A DNA stretch of 64,000 nucleotides from JAICJR01 sp036494715 (GCA_036494715.1 DASXNY010000007.1:45475-109474); one strand, 5' to 3'; numbered from the stretch's first letter, positions 13,774 through 25,333 are shown. Notes: generated by a model from the sequence alone, not told the origin. Numbers and translations are program-made.

Positions 13774-16623
13774 ATGCTTGAGCCGCAGACCCCAGCTTCA
13801 CTCACGGATGGGTTGAGCAGCCCCCTGCTCGAGCGCGACGACGAGCGCGCTCGGCTGCTCGCGCTGATCGACGCCCTGCCCCGCTCCACGGGCGGCGCGG
13901 TAGTGATCGACGGTGCAGCCGGGGTAGGCAAGAGCACCCTGCTGAACGCGACCAGCGAGCTGGCGGTCGAGCGCGACTTCACGGTGCTGCGGGCGATCGG
14001 CATGAGCACCGGCGGCGAGCCCCCCTGGCTGGCCGTGCGCGAGCTGTTCGAGCCCTGCCTGCGGACGATGGCGGACCGCGACGCTCTCCTCACCGGTGCC
14101 GCCGGCATGTCCGCGGCAGTGCTGGGCAGGGACCCGGAGCCCCAGCGCGCCAACGGCGTTCCGGCCATGGTGATGCACGGTCTCTACTGGCTCGTGGCCA
14201 ACCTCGCCCAGCGCGGCCCGCTCGTCATCGGGATCGATGACGCGCATCTGGTCGACGCCCCCTCCCAGCGCTGGCTCGCATACCTGGCGCTGCGCCTGAG
14301 CGACCTGCCGGTGCTGCTGGTGGCGACCGCGACCGCCAGCGAGGACGACGCGAACCCGGAGCTGCTCGCCCTGCGCGCCGCCTCCGAGGTCATGCCGCTC
14401 GCCAACCTGAGCTACGACGCAGCCGCGGCGCTGGTGCACGACCTGCTGGCCGGACCCGTCGACCCCGACTTCGCCGACGAGTGCGTGCTGATGTCGCGCG
14501 GCAACCCGTTCCTGCTCATCGAGCTGCTGAGGGAGGTGCAGAGCGCCGGCGTTGCGCCGACGGCGGCACACGCCGCCCGCGTTGCCGGGATGCTGCCCGC
14601 GAACGTACACCGGATGGTGCGGCTGAGGCTCGCGCGGGTTGGCCAGGAGGCGGCCGACGTTGCACACGCCGCGACCATCCTCGGCGCCGACGCGAGCATC
14701 CGCAACATCGGCCAGCTCGTGGAACTCGACACGGCGGACGTCGAGGCCGCGGCGCACAGGCTTCAGCTCGCTGACCTGCTCGACCAGGGGACGCCGCTGC
14801 GCTTTGCCCATCCGCTCGTGCACTCGGCCGTGTACGAGAGCCTCGCGCCCGCCGACCGCACGCTCTGGCACCGCAGGGCCGCCGAGCTGCTGGCACACCG
14901 CGGCGCGACGAGCGACCAGATCGCCGCACAGCTCTTGGCCTGCGAGCCCGCCGGGGACCAGATCGTCGTGCGCGCGCTGCGTGGCGCCGCGACGGACGCG
15001 CTGCATGCAGGTGCGCCCGAGAGCGCCATCTGCTTCCTGCGGCGCGCGATCGCGGAGGGCACCGATGCCGGCGCGGACCCCGACCTGCTGCGCGAGCTCG
15101 GCTCGGCGCAGGCCAGCATGGGAGATCCCGAGGCGGACACGCACCTGCGCCGCGCGCTGGAGCTCGAGTCCTCGCCGCGGGAACGGGCCGAAACCGCGCG
15201 CGTGCTTGGCTCCCTGCTCACGCGCCGCGGCTGCTCTGCCGACGCCGTGACGCTCCTCGACAACGCGATCGCCGACCTAGACGGCCACGACGACGAGCTG
15301 CGACTGCGCCTCGAGACCGACGCGATCGCGTCCGCGCGCGAGGACTTCGCCGTGCGCGGCCACATCCCAGAGCGCATCGGCAGGCTCGCCGGCCTCGAGG
15401 GCTCGAGCGCCGCGGAGCTCGTACTGCTCGCCAACATGGCGATGGAATCGGCGGCGGCCGGGGCCTCGGCGCGCGAGACGGTGGAGCTGGCCGAGCGGGC
15501 GCTGGCCGAGGGCCGGCTGCTCGACGAGGAGACCGCGGACTCGCCGGCGTGCTACCTGGCAATCCACGCGCTCGTGGCCGCCGACCGGCCGGACCGCGCC
15601 GCACAGCACCTGGACAAGGCCTTCGCGGACGTGCGGCGCCGCGGCTCGCTGTGGGGCCTGGCCTGCGCCTCGATCTGCGCCTCGCACGCGTACCTGACGG
15701 GCGGCGACGTGGCGCTCGCCATCTCGCACGCACGCACGGCCCTCGCGATCGGGAGCGCCGCCGGCTGGGTGGGGATGAACCCGTGGGCGGTGGCCTTCCT
15801 CGTCAACGCGCTCGTGCAGCGCGGCGAGCTGGACGAGGCGCGTGCGCTGATCGAGCGCAACGGGCTGGCGGGCGAGCTGCCGGAGGCGCCCTTCTTCGAG
15901 CCGATCGCAAGCGCCCGGGCTCGCCTCGCGATCGCCGCCGGCGACCCGGCCGAGGCACTCGCCGTCGCCCGCTTCGGCGAGCTCATGGTGAAGTCGGGCA
16001 CGGTCAACCCGGGACTCTCGAGCTGGCGCTCCGAGGCCGCGCTCGCGCTGGCGGGCGTGGGCCGCGCGGCGGAGGCGCACGAGCTGGCGCAGGAGGAGCT
16101 CCGGCTCGCGCGCACCTACGGCGCGCCGCGGCCGATCGGGGCGGCGCTGCGCACGGTGGCAAAGCTGTCCGCGGGCGAGCAACGGCTGGACGCGCTGCGC
16201 GAGGCGGTGGGCGTGCTCGAGCGCTCGCCCGCGCAGCTCGAACGAGCCGCCGCGCACGTGGAGCTCGGCACCGCCCTGCGGCTCGCCGGCCGGAATCAGG
16301 ACGCGCGCTACCCGCTGCGCCGCGGGCGCGAGCTGGCAATGGGCTGCGGAGCGGTTGCCCTCGTGGTCCAGGCACGCGCCGAGCTGGTGGCCAGCGGCGG
16401 CCGGCCGCGCAAGGACCCGGCCGACGGGCGGGACGCCCTCACCCCGTCGGAGCTGCGGGTGGCCGAGCTCGCGAGCCGCGGCAATACCAACCGCGAGATC
16501 GCGGAATCCCTGTTCGTCACCCTCCGCACGGTGGAGCTCCAGCTGACCCACGCCTACCAGAAGCTCGGCATCGCCTCCCGCGGCGAGCTCGCCGACGCGC
16601 TCCGCGAGCCCCGCGGGGCATGA
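13774..16623 (+). CDS. large LuxR-family ATPase regulator (LAL type)
   Basis: A 949-residue regulator. An AAA/STAND ATPase lies at the N-terminus (Walker A DGAAGVGKSTLL near residue 50, Walker B LVIGIDDAHLVD near 155). A long TPR-like helical region (~400-870) rich in Ala/Leu/Arg follows, and a C-terminal LuxR helix-turn-helix (LTPSELRVAELASRGNTNRE) occupies ~885-945. LAL regulators integrate an ATP-dependent signal and activate catabolic or secondary-metabolite genes. The ATG at 13774 is used; an in-frame GTG at 13756 with a TACGCT hexamer just upstream is an alternative. The target is not evident; the adjacent CoxL-like gene is a candidate. Confidence 0.87.
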   Translation: MLEPQTPASLTDGLSSPLLERDDERARLLALIDALPRSTGGAVVIDGAAGVGKSTLLNATSELAVERDFTVLRAIGMSTGGEPPWLAVRELFEPCLRTMADRDALLTGAAGMSAAVLGRDPEPQRANGVPAMVMHGLYWLVANLAQRGPLVIGIDDAHLVDAPSQRWLAYLALRLSDLPVLLVATATASEDDANPELLALRAASEVMPLANLSYDAAAALVHDLLAGPVDPDFADECVLMSRGNPFLLIELLREVQSAGVAPTAAHAARVAGMLPANVHRMVRLRLARVGQEAADVAHAATILGADASIRNIGQLVELDTADVEAAAHRLQLADLLDQGTPLRFAHPLVHSAVYESLAPADRTLWHRRAAELLAHRGATSDQIAAQLLACEPAGDQIVVRALRGAATDALHAGAPESAICFLRRAIAEGTDAGADPDLLRELGSAQASMGDPEADTHLRRALELESSPRERAETARVLGSLLTRRGCSADAVTLLDNAIADLDGHDDELRLRLETDAIASAREDFAVRGHIPERIGRLAGLEGSSAAELVLLANMAMESAAAGASARETVELAERALAEGRLLDEETADSPACYLAIHALVAADRPDRAAQHLDKAFADVRRRGSLWGLACASICASHAYLTGGDVALAISHARTALAIGSAAGWVGMNPWAVAFLVNALVQRGELDEARALIERNGLAGELPEAPFFEPIASARARLAIAAGDPAEALAVARFGELMVKSGTVNPGLSSWRSEAALALAGVGRAAEAHELAQEELRLARTYGAPRPIGAALRTVAKLSAGEQRLDALREAVGVLERSPAQLERAAAHVELGTALRLAGRNQDARYPLRRGRELAMGCGAVALVVQARAELVASGGRPRKDPADGRDALTPSELRVAELASRGNTNREIAESLFVTLRTVELQLTHAYQKLGIASRGELADALREPRGA

Positions 16624-16710
16624 AATCCGTGCATGAAAGGCACGCTCTGGGCGCGGCCCCGGAGCGGCCTTCTTGCCGCCGAGCGACCTCGCGTGGCAGA
16701 CTCCCGCGCC

Positions 16711-18975
16711 ATGGCTAACGTGATCGGACAGCGGGTCCGGCGCAAGGAGGACCCGCGCTTTCTCCGAGGGCAGGGACGCTACGTCGACAACATGGCGCTC
16801 GACAATGCGCTGCACCTCACCTTCGTGCGCTCGCCCATTGCGCACGCGCGCATCACGGGCATCGACGTGTCGGAGGCGCGCGCGCTGCCGAACACGCAGG
16901 TGTTCACGGCGGCGGACATCGGCCTCGACAAGAATCCGCTACCGCCGTTCCTCGGCATCGATGAGGGCATGCACCGGCCATTCATCGCATCCGACACCGT
17001 GCGCTTCGCGGGCGACATCGTCGCGGCGATCCTCACCGACACGCAAGCCGAGGGCGCGGACGCCGCCGAGCTGATCTACGTGGACTACGAGGACCTTCCC
17101 GTCGTGCTCGACCCGCGCGAAGCGTTGAAGGACGAGACGGTGCTCTTCCCCGACGTCGGGACCAACGTCTGCATCAAGATCCCCGCGCAGCAGTCCGACG
17201 ACGAGCTGTTCGAGGGCTGCGAGGCGGTCGTGGAGGGCACGCTCGTGAGTCAGCGGCTCGCCGCCAGCCCGCTCGAGCCGCGCGCCTCCGCCGCCATGGT
17301 CGACGAGAACGGCAGGCTCACCGCCTGGCTCTCAACCCAGACGCCCCACCAGGACCGCGACGGCCTCGCGATGAACCTCGGCATGGACCCGAAGGACGTG
17401 CGCGTGGTCGGCCCGGATGTCGGCGGCGGCTTCGGCGCCAAGGGCCTGAACGTCGAGGACATCCTGATCTGCTGGTTCGCCCGCGAGACCGGGCGCACCG
17501 TGCGCTGGGTCGAGTCCCGCAGCGAGAACATGGTCGCGATGAACCAGGGCCGCTCCATGGTCATCGACTTCAAGATCGGCGGCACCCGCGAGGGCAAGAT
17601 CGAGGCGTACCGGCTGAACATCCTCGCGGACGCGGGCGGGTACCCGGGCCTCGGGGCCTTCCTGCCCAACCTCACCGCGATGATGGCGAGCGGCGTCTAC
17701 AAGATTCCGAAGATCGGCGTCGACATCACCACGGTCACGACGAACAAGACCACGATCGGCGCCTTCCGCGGCGCCGGCCGGCCTGAGGCGACGCAGGTGA
17801 TCGAGCGCGCGGTGGACATGTTCGCCGCGGAGCTCGGGCTCGACCCCGCGGAGCTCCGCCGCCTGAACTTCATCCAGCCTGACGAGTTCCCGTTCACCAC
17901 CGCGTCCGGCGCCACCTACGACATCGGCGACTACGAGGGCGCGCTCGACAAGGCACTCGAGGTCGCGGGCTACGACGACCTGCGCGCGCAGCAGCAGGAG
18001 CGCCGCGACAACGGCGATCCCAAGCAGCTCGGCATCGGGCTCTCGACGTACGTCGAGGTGACAAACGGATTGGCCGAGTCCGAGTTCGGAGCCGTGCACA
18101 TCGACGGCGACGGCCAGGCCTACCTGCGCACCGGCTCGTTCTCGCACGGCCAGGGCCACGAGACCACGTTCGCGATGATCGCCGCCGAGCGGCTCGGGCT
18201 GCCGGTGGACTCGGTCACCGTGATCAAGGGAGACACCGACCAGGTGGCCCGCGGGACCGGTACCTACGGCTCGAAGTCGACGCAGATCGGCGGCGCCGCG
18301 GCCGCGCAGGCGTCCGAGGAGCTCGTCGAGAAGGCGCGGCGACTCGTCGCGGACCTGATCGAGGCGAACCCGGACGACATCGTGCTCGACGCGCAGCACG
18401 GCCGCTTCGAGGTGGCCGGCGCCCCGCAGTCAGGGCTGTCGTGGGGCGAGCTCGCCGCGCGGCTCGACGGCGACGGCAGGCTGCAGGAGCTCAGCGTCGA
18501 GACCGACTTCAAGGCCGACGCTCCCTCCTTCCCGTTCGGCGCGCACGTCGCCGTGGTCGAGGTCGATACCGAGACCGGCGGCGTCGAGCTGCTCCGCCAC
18601 ATCGCGGTCGACGACGCGGGCACGATCATCAGCCCGGTCGTGGCCGACGGCCAGGTGCACGGCGGGGTGGCCACCGGCATCGCACAGGCGCTGTTCGAGG
18701 AGGTCATGTACGACAGCGAGGGCAACCCGGTGACCGGCACCTTCGTCGGCTACGCGTTCCCCTCGGCGGCGGAGATGCCCTCGTTCGAGCGCGTGGAGAT
18801 GGTCACCGAGACTCCGCTCAACCCCCTCGGGGCGAAGGGCATCGGCGAGTCAGGCACGATCGGCGCCACACCCGCCGTCCACAACGCCGTCGTCGACGCG
18901 CTTCAGCCGTTCGGCGTGAAGGACATCGACATGCCTGCCAACGGCGAGCGCGTGTGGCGAGCCCTAAAGGGCTAG
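16711..18975 (+). CDS. CoxL-like molybdenum hydroxylase large subunit (form II), orphan
   Basis: A 754-residue xanthine-dehydrogenase/CO-dehydrogenase large-subunit relative binding Mo-molybdopterin cytosine dinucleotide. The start GQRVRRKEDPRFLRGQGRYV is the family N-terminus and fixes the ATG at 16711. The molybdenum-site loop reads GAFRGAGRPEAT rather than the AYRCSFR of true (form I) CO dehydrogenases, so the substrate is probably an organic hydroxylation target. The catalytic Glu sits in KGIGESGTIGATP near the C-terminus. Cox-type enzymes need FAD (medium) and 2Fe-2S (small) subunits, yet neither gene lies beside it in this window; partners would have to come from elsewhere. A long hairpin follows the stop. 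Confidence 0.87.
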   Translation: MANVIGQRVRRKEDPRFLRGQGRYVDNMALDNALHLTFVRSPIAHARITGIDVSEARALPNTQVFTAADIGLDKNPLPPFLGIDEGMHRPFIASDTVRFAGDIVAAILTDTQAEGADAAELIYVDYEDLPVVLDPREALKDETVLFPDVGTNVCIKIPAQQSDDELFEGCEAVVEGTLVSQRLAASPLEPRASAAMVDENGRLTAWLSTQTPHQDRDGLAMNLGMDPKDVRVVGPDVGGGFGAKGLNVEDILICWFARETGRTVRWVESRSENMVAMNQGRSMVIDFKIGGTREGKIEAYRLNILADAGGYPGLGAFLPNLTAMMASGVYKIPKIGVDITTVTTNKTTIGAFRGAGRPEATQVIERAVDMFAAELGLDPAELRRLNFIQPDEFPFTTASGATYDIGDYEGALDKALEVAGYDDLRAQQQERRDNGDPKQLGIGLSTYVEVTNGLAESEFGAVHIDGDGQAYLRTGSFSHGQGHETTFAMIAAERLGLPVDSVTVIKGDTDQVARGTGTYGSKSTQIGGAAAAQASEELVEKARRLVADLIEANPDDIVLDAQHGRFEVAGAPQSGLSWGELAARLDGDGRLQELSVETDFKADAPSFPFGAHVAVVEVDTETGGVELLRHIAVDDAGTIISPVVADGQVHGGVATGIAQALFEEVMYDSEGNPVTGTFVGYAFPSAAEMPSFERVEMVTETPLNPLGAKGIGESGTIGATPAVHNAVVDALQPFGVKDIDMPANGERVWRALKG

Positions 18976-19033
18976 TCCACGGTCGACGGTCCACAGTCGA
19001 CAGGTCTGTGGACTGTGGACCGTGGACTGTGGA
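18976..19033. terminator. 26-bp-stem hairpin built of GTCCAC-type units, between convergent genes
   Basis: Arms 18976-19001 and 19008-19033 pair at 23 of 26 positions around a 6-nt loop. Both arms are made of repeated (A/G)GTCCAC / GTGGAC(T/C) units. It starts directly after the CoxL-like stop and ends 3 nt before the stop of the ABC ATPase gene, a good position for a bidirectional terminator. No T-run is present. Related units occur at 35659-35684 and 60121-60196. Confidence 0.6.
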
Positions 19034-19036
19034 CCC

Positions 19037-19816
19037 TTAGAGGTCTTCCTTATCCGTCCGATCTTCCTTGACCCCAAGGAAGTCGCGGTAGTGATCGACG
19101 ACGTCATTCGCCTCGCCCCACATCTCCATGTGGCCCTTGTTCATCCAGACGGCTTGGTGGCAGAGGTCGCGGATCGAGCCGAAGGCGTGGCTGACGAGCA
19201 CAATCGTCCGGTGCTCGGCACACAGCTCGCGCATGCGCTCGAACGACTTGCGGCGGAACTTGGCGTCGCCCACCGACAGCGCCTCGTCGATCAGCAGGAT
19301 GTCGGGGTCCATATGGATCGCGACCGAGAAGGCGAGCCGGCCGTACATGCCCGATGAGTACGCCCGCATCGGCAGATCCATGAACTCCTCGAGCTCGGCG
19401 AAGTCCACGATTTCCTCGTATTTCTCGTCGAGCTCCTCCTTGTGAAGCCCGGCGGCGAGGCCGCCCAGGATCACGTTCTCGCGGCCACTCAGCTCGCGGT
19501 TGAAGCCGACGCCGAGCGCGAGCAGCGTGCTCACGCGGCCGGCGACCTCGACGCGCCCCTCGGTGGGCGGCAGGATCCCCGCGATCGTGCGTACGAGCGT
19601 GGACTTGCCCGCCCCGTTGGCGCCGACGATGCCGAGCACCGTGCCGCGCTCGACCGCGAACGAGACGTCCTTCACCGCCTCGATCTCGCGCACCAGCTTC
19701 TCGCGCCGGCCGAGCCGCAGCAGCGTCGTGCGCAGGGTCGGGATCTTCTCGTACGCCGTGCGGTAGGTGATCGAGACGTCCTCGACCTTGATGCTCGTGT
19801 CAGATCCGGACTGCAA
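19037..19816 (-). CDS. polysaccharide/teichoic-acid ABC exporter ATPase (TagH/Wzt type)
   Basis: A 259-residue ATPase. Walker A is GANGAGKSTLVRTIAG, the signature motif reads SSGMYGRLAFSVAI (the degenerate form typical of Wzt/TagH exporters), Walker B is DILLIDEALSVGD and the switch His lies in LVSHAF. It energises export of a lipid-linked glycan through the ABC-2 permease encoded immediately upstream. There is no C-terminal carbohydrate-binding extension, so recognition is probably of the lipid or a conserved cap. The only sensible start is a TTG at 19816, overlapping the permease gene by 17 bp. Confidence 0.92.
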   Translation of the reverse strand: MQSGSDTSIKVEDVSITYRTAYEKIPTLRTTLLRLGRREKLVREIEAVKDVSFAVERGTVLGIVGANGAGKSTLVRTIAGILPPTEGRVEVAGRVSTLLALGVGFNRELSGRENVILGGLAAGLHKEELDEKYEEIVDFAELEEFMDLPMRAYSSGMYGRLAFSVAIHMDPDILLIDEALSVGDAKFRRKSFERMRELCAEHRTIVLVSHAFGSIRDLCHQAVWMNKGHMEMWGEANDVVDHYRDFLGVKEDRTDKEDL

Positions 19817-20735
19817 AGTCGCGCTCCCGCGAGATGAAGAACAGGGCGCCGGCGACCAGCCCGACGATCGCCCAGGCGGTGCCGATCAGCATCAGGTTGG
19901 GATCCGGCGCCTTCTCCAAGTTGAGGACGTCGCTCCACGAGGCGAGCATCGACGCCATCGGGTTGAGCAGCAGCCAGTGCCTGACGTGGGCCGGCACCTC
20001 GCGCCACTGGTAGAGGATCGGCGAGATGTACATCCAGATCCGCAGCACGTAGGGCAGGAAGCTCGAGAGGTCGCGGAAGTACACCTGCAGCGCGCCGCAG
20101 AACATCGCCACGCCCGTCGAGAACACGGTGACCATCACGACGATCGGGATTCCCCAGAGCATGTTGATCGAGAGCCCGCCGCCGGCCGCGAAGTGGATCA
20201 CGAGCCAGACGAGCATCGTCGGCAGGAAGCGCTTGAACGACGTGGCCATCGAGGCGAGCGGCAGGAGCGTGCGCGGGAAGGCCGTGTTGAGGATCAGCCC
20301 GCCGCCGCGCACCACGGAGGTAGAGCCCTCGGTGGCCCCGGTCTGGAGCACCTGGTAGAGGAACAGGCCGCCGAGCAGGTGCGCGAAGAAGGCGAGCGGC
20401 CGCGGGTGCTGGCGGATCAGGTCGATCAGCAGGAAGTAGACGACACCCAAGAGCAGCGGGTTGAGCAGCAGCCAGAGCTGGCCGAAGGCGGTGTCGAAAT
20501 GCTTGGCGCGCATCGTCGTGCGCGACAGCTCGAGCGCGAACTCGCGCCGCTTCCAGACGAGGTCGAGGTAGTGCCGCATCGGCGGCAGGCCGACCTTGTG
20601 CGGCAGGTAGACGTGGCGCTCCGCGTACTCGTCGTCGCGGTTGGCCTCAGGTACGAGATGCCCTTGCTCGAGCGCCTCGCGTTCGGCGGCGATGGCGCTG
20701 GTGCGGCGTTTTTCTTCAGCCGAGGTAGTGCTCAT
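19800..20735 (-). CDS. ABC-2 type polysaccharide exporter permease (TagG/Wzm type)
   Basis: A 311-residue protein with ~75 cytoplasmic N-terminal residues, then six membrane helices. Landmarks are HYLDLVWKRREFALELSRT before helix 1, FGQLWLLLNPLLLGVVYFLL, and VYFRDLSSFLPYVLRIWMYI, the ABC2_membrane signature. It forms the channel for glycan export with the ATPase. The charged N-terminal tail (EEKRRTSAIAAEREALEQG) is longer than in classical TagG. It sits 31 bp after the CDP-alcohol transferase gene in the same operon. Confidence 0.92.
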   Translation of the reverse strand: MSTTSAEEKRRTSAIAAEREALEQGHLVPEANRDDEYAERHVYLPHKVGLPPMRHYLDLVWKRREFALELSRTTMRAKHFDTAFGQLWLLLNPLLLGVVYFLLIDLIRQHPRPLAFFAHLLGGLFLYQVLQTGATEGSTSVVRGGGLILNTAFPRTLLPLASMATSFKRFLPTMLVWLVIHFAAGGGLSINMLWGIPIVVMVTVFSTGVAMFCGALQVYFRDLSSFLPYVLRIWMYISPILYQWREVPAHVRHWLLLNPMASMLASWSDVLNLEKAPDPNLMLIGTAWAIVGLVAGALFFISRERDFAVRI

Positions 20736-20765
20736 TGCTCGCTAAAAGTGTGGCGCGCCGTGTGG

Positions 20766-21527
20766 TCACCGTAGTCGGTCGGAGGAGAGAATCGCTACGA
20801 GGTGGCCGACGAGCGTCACGACACCCACCGGCAGCAGAACAATCACGAGTGCGCGCGAGCCGGTTTGATCCCCCGCGGCGGCATCCACGATTGCAGCGGC
20901 GAAGGCTAGCAATGAGAACTCCACGGCGACGAAGGCGCGGAAGAACGGCAGAGCGCTTGCAGCGCGCCTGAGCCGGCGCAGCAGGCCGCCCCGCGGCGCC
21001 GCCACCGACGGCACGTCCTCGGCCTTGGCGTGGCCGTATTCCGCGCGCGCGACGTTGACGAGCACGGTCTCGGTCTTGATCAGCAGTACGAGGACGGCGA
21101 GCACGAGCCCGAGCGTGGTCCAGCCGCCGAGCGAGTGCCAGCCACCGTCCGCGCGTATGCCGAGCCCGATCGGCAGTGCGGCCTCGGTGACGTAGTGGCC
21201 GATGCGGTCGAGGTAGATGCCCGCGGGCGAGGACTGGCCGCGCACGCGCGCGAGCTCGCCGTCGGAGCAGTCGAGCAGGAGCTGGAGCTGGATCAGAAGC
21301 ACGGCGCCGGCCGCCGCGAGCACGCCGTTCAGGCTGAGCAGCCCGGCCGCCGCCAGGCCCACCACGGTCATCAGCCCTGTGACCACGTTCGGCGAGATGC
21401 GCGTGGGCAGCAACGCGCGCGTCAGGTACGGCGAGAGCTTGCGCATGTAGAGCCGCCCCGCCCAGTGCTCTGCGCTGTGGCGGTCGAAGATCTCGGCCGG
21501 CTGGCCGACGGCCCTGACCTCAGCCAG
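20766..21527 (-). CDS. CDP-alcohol phosphatidyltransferase family membrane enzyme
   Basis: About 253 residues with several membrane helices. The CDP-OH-P motif is present as DCSDGELARVRGQSSPAGIY followed by LDRIGHY: D-x2-DG-x2-AR-x8-G-x3-D is intact, but the last Asp is His, a variation usual in this subfamily. It transfers a phospho-alcohol from a CDP-alcohol to a hydroxyl acceptor. No ATG/GTG/TTG lies between 21647 and an internal ATG at 21446, yet conserved-looking sequence (EVRAVGQPAEIF) precedes the latter. A CTG at 21527 just inside the end of the upstream gene is the likely start. Start confidence is low; family confidence is high. Confidence 0.75.
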   Translation of the reverse strand: MAEVRAVGQPAEIFDRHSAEHWAGRLYMRKLSPYLTRALLPTRISPNVVTGLMTVVGLAAAGLLSLNGVLAAAGAVLLIQLQLLLDCSDGELARVRGQSSPAGIYLDRIGHYVTEAALPIGLGIRADGGWHSLGGWTTLGLVLAVLVLLIKTETVLVNVARAEYGHAKAEDVPSVAAPRGGLLRRLRRAASALPFFRAFVAVEFSLLAFAAAIVDAAAGDQTGSRALVIVLLPVGVVTLVGHLVAILSSDRLR

Positions 21528-22563
21528 CGACGGCGTCGGCGTACGAGTTGACGTGATCGAGAATCGCCTCCTCGTCGAGGTCGAGGTGCTCGAGGATGGT
21601 GAAGCGGTCGGGGCGGGTGGACGGCGCGTACGCCACGGCGCGCGCAAATTGCTCGTCGCTCAGGCCGAGGTCGCGGTGTGTGCGCGGCAGCTCGTGGCGC
21701 GCGAGGCAGGCGTCGAGCTCTGCGGCCAGCGCCGGGTCGCCCTGCAGGTGCGCGGCGAAGCGCGCGCCCACGCCCGCGAGCTCGCCGTGCAGGCCGCTGT
21801 CCGGGAAGAGGTGGTCGATCGCGTGCACGATCTCGTGGTCGGCGCCGCTGCAGGGGCGGCTGCTGCCTGCCGTGGCCATCGCGAGGCCGGACAGCACCAG
21901 GGCCTCGGCGAGCACCACCAGGAAGTCGTCGTCGTCCACGCCGCCCTCGCCGCGCAGCACCGCCTCGGCGCCCGTGTGCGCGAGCGCGACCGCGAGGCCG
22001 TCCACGGGCTCGCCGCGCTCGCGTTGGGCGAGCCGCCAGTCCGCCACGGCCGACAGGTTACTCACCGCGTCACCGACGCCGGAGCGGCGCATCTGCACCG
22101 GGCTCGTGCGCACGTAGTCGAGGTCCACCAGCACGGCCACCGGCATCTGCACGCCGTAGGAGGCCTTCTGTCCGTCGTGCGAGAGCGATGACACCGGCGA
22201 GGCGATGCCGTCGTGTGACAGGCTCGTGGCCACGGCGACCATCGGCAGGCCGACGAGGCTCGCCGCGTGCTTGGCCACGTCGAGCGTGCCGCCGCCGCCG
22301 ATGCCCACGACAGCGTCGTAGAACTGCTTGCGCAGGCGGTCGGCGAGGTCGAGCGCCGAGGCGAGCGTGCCGCCCTCGCCGACGCGCAGGATGTCGCAGT
22401 TCTCGATCGCCGGGTCCACCACCGACGCGATCTCGTCGCCGTAGCCGGGACCGACCGCCACGGCCACGTGGCCACCGCTCGAGATGCGGCGGTCGGCCAG
22501 CAGCGTGCCGAGGCCCGCCACCGCGCCGGGTCCGATCTCCACCGCCATCGGGGCGGCAAGCAT
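21520..22563 (-). CDS. iron-containing dehydrogenase of the glycerol-1-phosphate dehydrogenase type
   Basis: About 347 residues. The nucleotide-binding part has VGIGGGGTLDVAKHAA and VAVATSLSHDGIASPVS, a signature of the EgsA/AraM (sn-glycerol-1-phosphate dehydrogenase) group. The metal ligands expected for the family are visible: Asp in SGVGDAVSN, His in CSGADHEIVHAID and His in SGLHGELAG. The family reduces dihydroxyacetone phosphate to glycerol-1-phosphate, the stereoisomer used by archaea. Placed between a nucleotidyltransferase and a CDP-alcohol transferase gene, it probably supplies the polyol phosphate that becomes CDP-activated. The ATG at 22563 is used; a GTG at 22581 overlapping the previous stop is possible. 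Confidence 0.8.
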   Translation of the reverse strand: MLAAPMAVEIGPGAVAGLGTLLADRRISSGGHVAVAVGPGYGDEIASVVDPAIENCDILRVGEGGTLASALDLADRLRKQFYDAVVGIGGGGTLDVAKHAASLVGLPMVAVATSLSHDGIASPVSSLSHDGQKASYGVQMPVAVLVDLDYVRTSPVQMRRSGVGDAVSNLSAVADWRLAQRERGEPVDGLAVALAHTGAEAVLRGEGGVDDDDFLVVLAEALVLSGLAMATAGSSRPCSGADHEIVHAIDHLFPDSGLHGELAGVGARFAAHLQGDPALAAELDACLARHELPRTHRDLGLSDEQFARAVAYAPSTRPDRFTILEHLDLDEEAILDHVNSYADAVAG

Positions 22564-22568
22564 GCGGG

Positions 22569-23299
22569 CTAGTAGCGGCACGCAAGCTCCCGCGCCCGGC
22601 CGAGGTCGTCGTGGTCGTCCACCTCGACCCAGTCCAGCGCGCCGATCGGCGCCGTGCCCACCGTGCCACCGCGGTCGACGAACTCCTGGAAGCCGTCCTC
22701 GTAGTAGAGCTGCGGGTCGCGCTGCCAAGTGGCCTCGAGGGCGTCGGCCAGCCGCCCAGCGGCCGCCGGCTCGATGAGCGTGAGCCCGATGTACTCGCCG
22801 CGGGCGTCCGCCATGGACATCTGCTTCGTGATGCGACGCAGAAAGCCCTCTTCCGACAACTCCACCTTCATCGCCTCCTCGGCGAGCCTGCCGAGATCGT
22901 CGTCGATCGCGATCACGATGTCCTCACCACGCGAGGCGAGCAGTCGCTCCTCCACGGCCGCCGGGTGCACGGTGTCGCCGTTCACGAGCAGGACCCCGTC
23001 GGCGAACATGTCGCGCGCGCACCAGAGCGAGTAGGCGTTGTTCCACTCCTCGGCCTTGGGGTTCTCGAGCAGCTCGAGCCTGACGCCGTAGCGCCGCTCG
23101 AGCTCGGGCTTGCGCTCGTGCACGCGCGCGGCAGCGAAGCCGGTGACCACCACCACGTCGTCGATCCCGACCTGCTTGAGGTTGGCGATCGCCAGGTCCA
23201 GGATTGAGCGCTCGTCGTCGATCTGGAGCAGCGTCTTGGGCAGGTCGTCGGTGAGCGGCTGAAGCCGTCTACCGGCTCCGGCCGCCAGCACCATCCCGA

Positions 23300-23303
<4 letters not shown>
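22569..23303 (-). CDS. sugar/polyol-phosphate nucleotidyltransferase (NTP transferase)
   Basis: A 244-residue enzyme with the nucleotidyltransferase N-terminus MVLAAGAGRRLQPLTDDLPK and the Lys of TDDLPKTLLQIDD. A second Asp (LLVNGDTVHP) supplies the metal site, and GALDWVEVDDHDDL closes the fold as in phosphocholine or inositol-phosphate cytidylyltransferases. The likely reaction is CTP plus polyol phosphate to CDP-polyol. ATG 23303 overlaps the stop of the preceding gene (ATGA), so the two are coupled. The product would feed the two CDP-alcohol transferases of the operon. Confidence 0.87.

Positions 23304-25329
<2,026 letters not shown>

Positions 25330-25333
<4 letters not shown>

Noticed and set aside
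18976..19033. Rho-independent terminator with U-tract
   Set aside because: The hairpin is strong but has no T-run on either strand; kept as a possible actinobacterial-type terminator and as part of the repeat family.
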